DNA of 64,000 nt. It comes from Poriferisodalis sp964484385. Lineage in GTDB: Bacteria; Actinomycetota; Acidimicrobiia; Acidimicrobiales; Poriferisodalaceae. The DNA is taken from the NCBI GenBank assembly GCA_964484385.1, contig CAZAFV010000001.1:122041-186040 (forward strand). Direction: 5' to 3'. Shown one piece after another: positions 63,827 to 64,000 of the stretch; the first letter of the stretch is position 1; each line of letters begins with the position of its first letter. The position numbers and the translations under genes are program-made. The notes under the pieces were generated by a model. It saw only the letters and a program-made list of their open reading frames with translations, was not told the origin of the DNA and searched no databases.

Positions 63827-64000
63827 GGATGCCTTCACGTTCGTCGCGGGCGCAGCGGTCGCCGTGGTCGCTATGGGCATCGGGGTGCTCGCCGGTGCTG
63901 TTCTGACAGCCCACCGCGACACCGCGCCCGCGGTGCCCACGACAGCCGCGCCCGCGGTGCCCACGACAGCCGCGCCCGCGGTGCCCACGACAGCCGCGCC
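63813..64000 (+). CDS. Start of an exported or membrane-anchored repeat protein (runs off the window)
   Basis: GTG 63813 opens a frame of at least 62 codons. A hydrophobic segment (about 9-30: FVAGAAVAVVAMGIGVLAGAV) is followed by TAHRDTAP and three copies of an eight-residue unit APAVPTTA. The Pro/Ala/Thr repeats resemble linkers of wall-spanning proteins. A purine-rich GGCGGGGGA just upstream may be a ribosome site. The rest lies outside the window, so no family is assigned. Confidence 0.5.
   Translation, partial: MRPARDAFTFVAGAAVAVVAMGIGVLAGAVLTAHRDTAPAVPTTAAPAVPTTAAPAVPTTAA
63922..64000 (+). repeat. 24-bp tandem repeat, three full copies and part of a fourth
   Basis: The unit CCGCGCCCGCGGTGCCCACG plus ACAG starts at 63922, 63946 and 63970 with no differences, and a fourth begins at 63994. 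It encodes the APAVPTTA unit of the partial protein. Exact identity suggests the copy number changes readily. Confidence 0.9.

Overview
The window is GC-rich, gene-dense bacterial chromosome. Its gene content is actinobacterial: a WhiB regulator, the MtrA-MtrB-LpqB-type locus, a bacterial proteasome activator (Bpa), a PimB-like mannosyltransferase, a DUF3040 protein, an F420-type luciferase-like oxidoreductase, a meso-DAP-type MurE, and a division cluster with SepF but no FtsA. Within Actinomycetota, a deep lineage such as Acidimicrobiia fits best, but that placement is inference from gene content and order. No tRNA, rRNA, CRISPR array, prophage or insertion sequence was seen.

Layout. 1-8.8 kb: a thiamine pair (thiamine-binding lipoprotein and thiamine pyrophosphokinase), a bifunctional PBP, a zinc-ribbon coiled-coil protein, a histidine phosphatase, RNase P RNA on the minus strand, WhiB, and a TrpD-like enzyme with an altered active site. 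8.8-20 kb: a soluble Ser/Thr kinase, QueG, a PimB-like glycosyltransferase, a SRPBCC protein, an aminotransferase, glycerol kinase, and a TrkA-TrkH-TrkH potassium uptake operon. 20-32 kb: an MtrA/MtrB/LpqB-like operon read leftward, NUDIX and DNA polymerase IV, a MoxR-DUF58-transglutaminase operon read leftward, an HNH protein and a lipoate-ligase-like protein. 32-49.7 kb: the dcw cluster in one direction: mraZ, rsmH, ftsL-like, ftsI, murE, mraY, murD, ftsW, murG, murC, murB, ftsQ, ftsZ, pgeF, yggS, sepF, yggT and an acidic protein. Most junctions overlap by 4 to 17 bases. murF is not between murE and mraY. 49.7-61.5 kb: ileS (minus), a TraR/DksA-like protein, lspA, an RluD-family synthase, an Rrf2 regulator, an alkaline-phosphatase-fold protein, Bpa, a nitroreductase, a DUF35-thiolase pair and an F420-type oxidoreductase. 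61.5-64 kb: a less compact, repeat-rich segment with a frameshifted small gene, a secreted modular protein (cell-wall-binding-like, RCC1-like and CAP regions) broken by a 100-N gap, a duplicated leader, and the start of a second protein with 24-bp repeats.

Together the genes mainly build and divide the cell wall: precursor synthesis (MurB-E, MraY, MurG), polymerisation (FtsW, FtsI, the bifunctional PBP), divisome assembly (FtsZ, FtsQ, FtsL-like, SepF), and a two-component system that in relatives is tied to wall and division control. The most unusual signals are a four-copy interspersed repeat at gene borders with a conserved small reading frame, the missing murF, the TrpD-like active-site changes, the paired TrkH proteins, the GerMN-only LpqB-like lipoprotein, and the repeat-built surface protein at the right end. 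The sequence has two runs of N (56969-56978 and 63018-63117).
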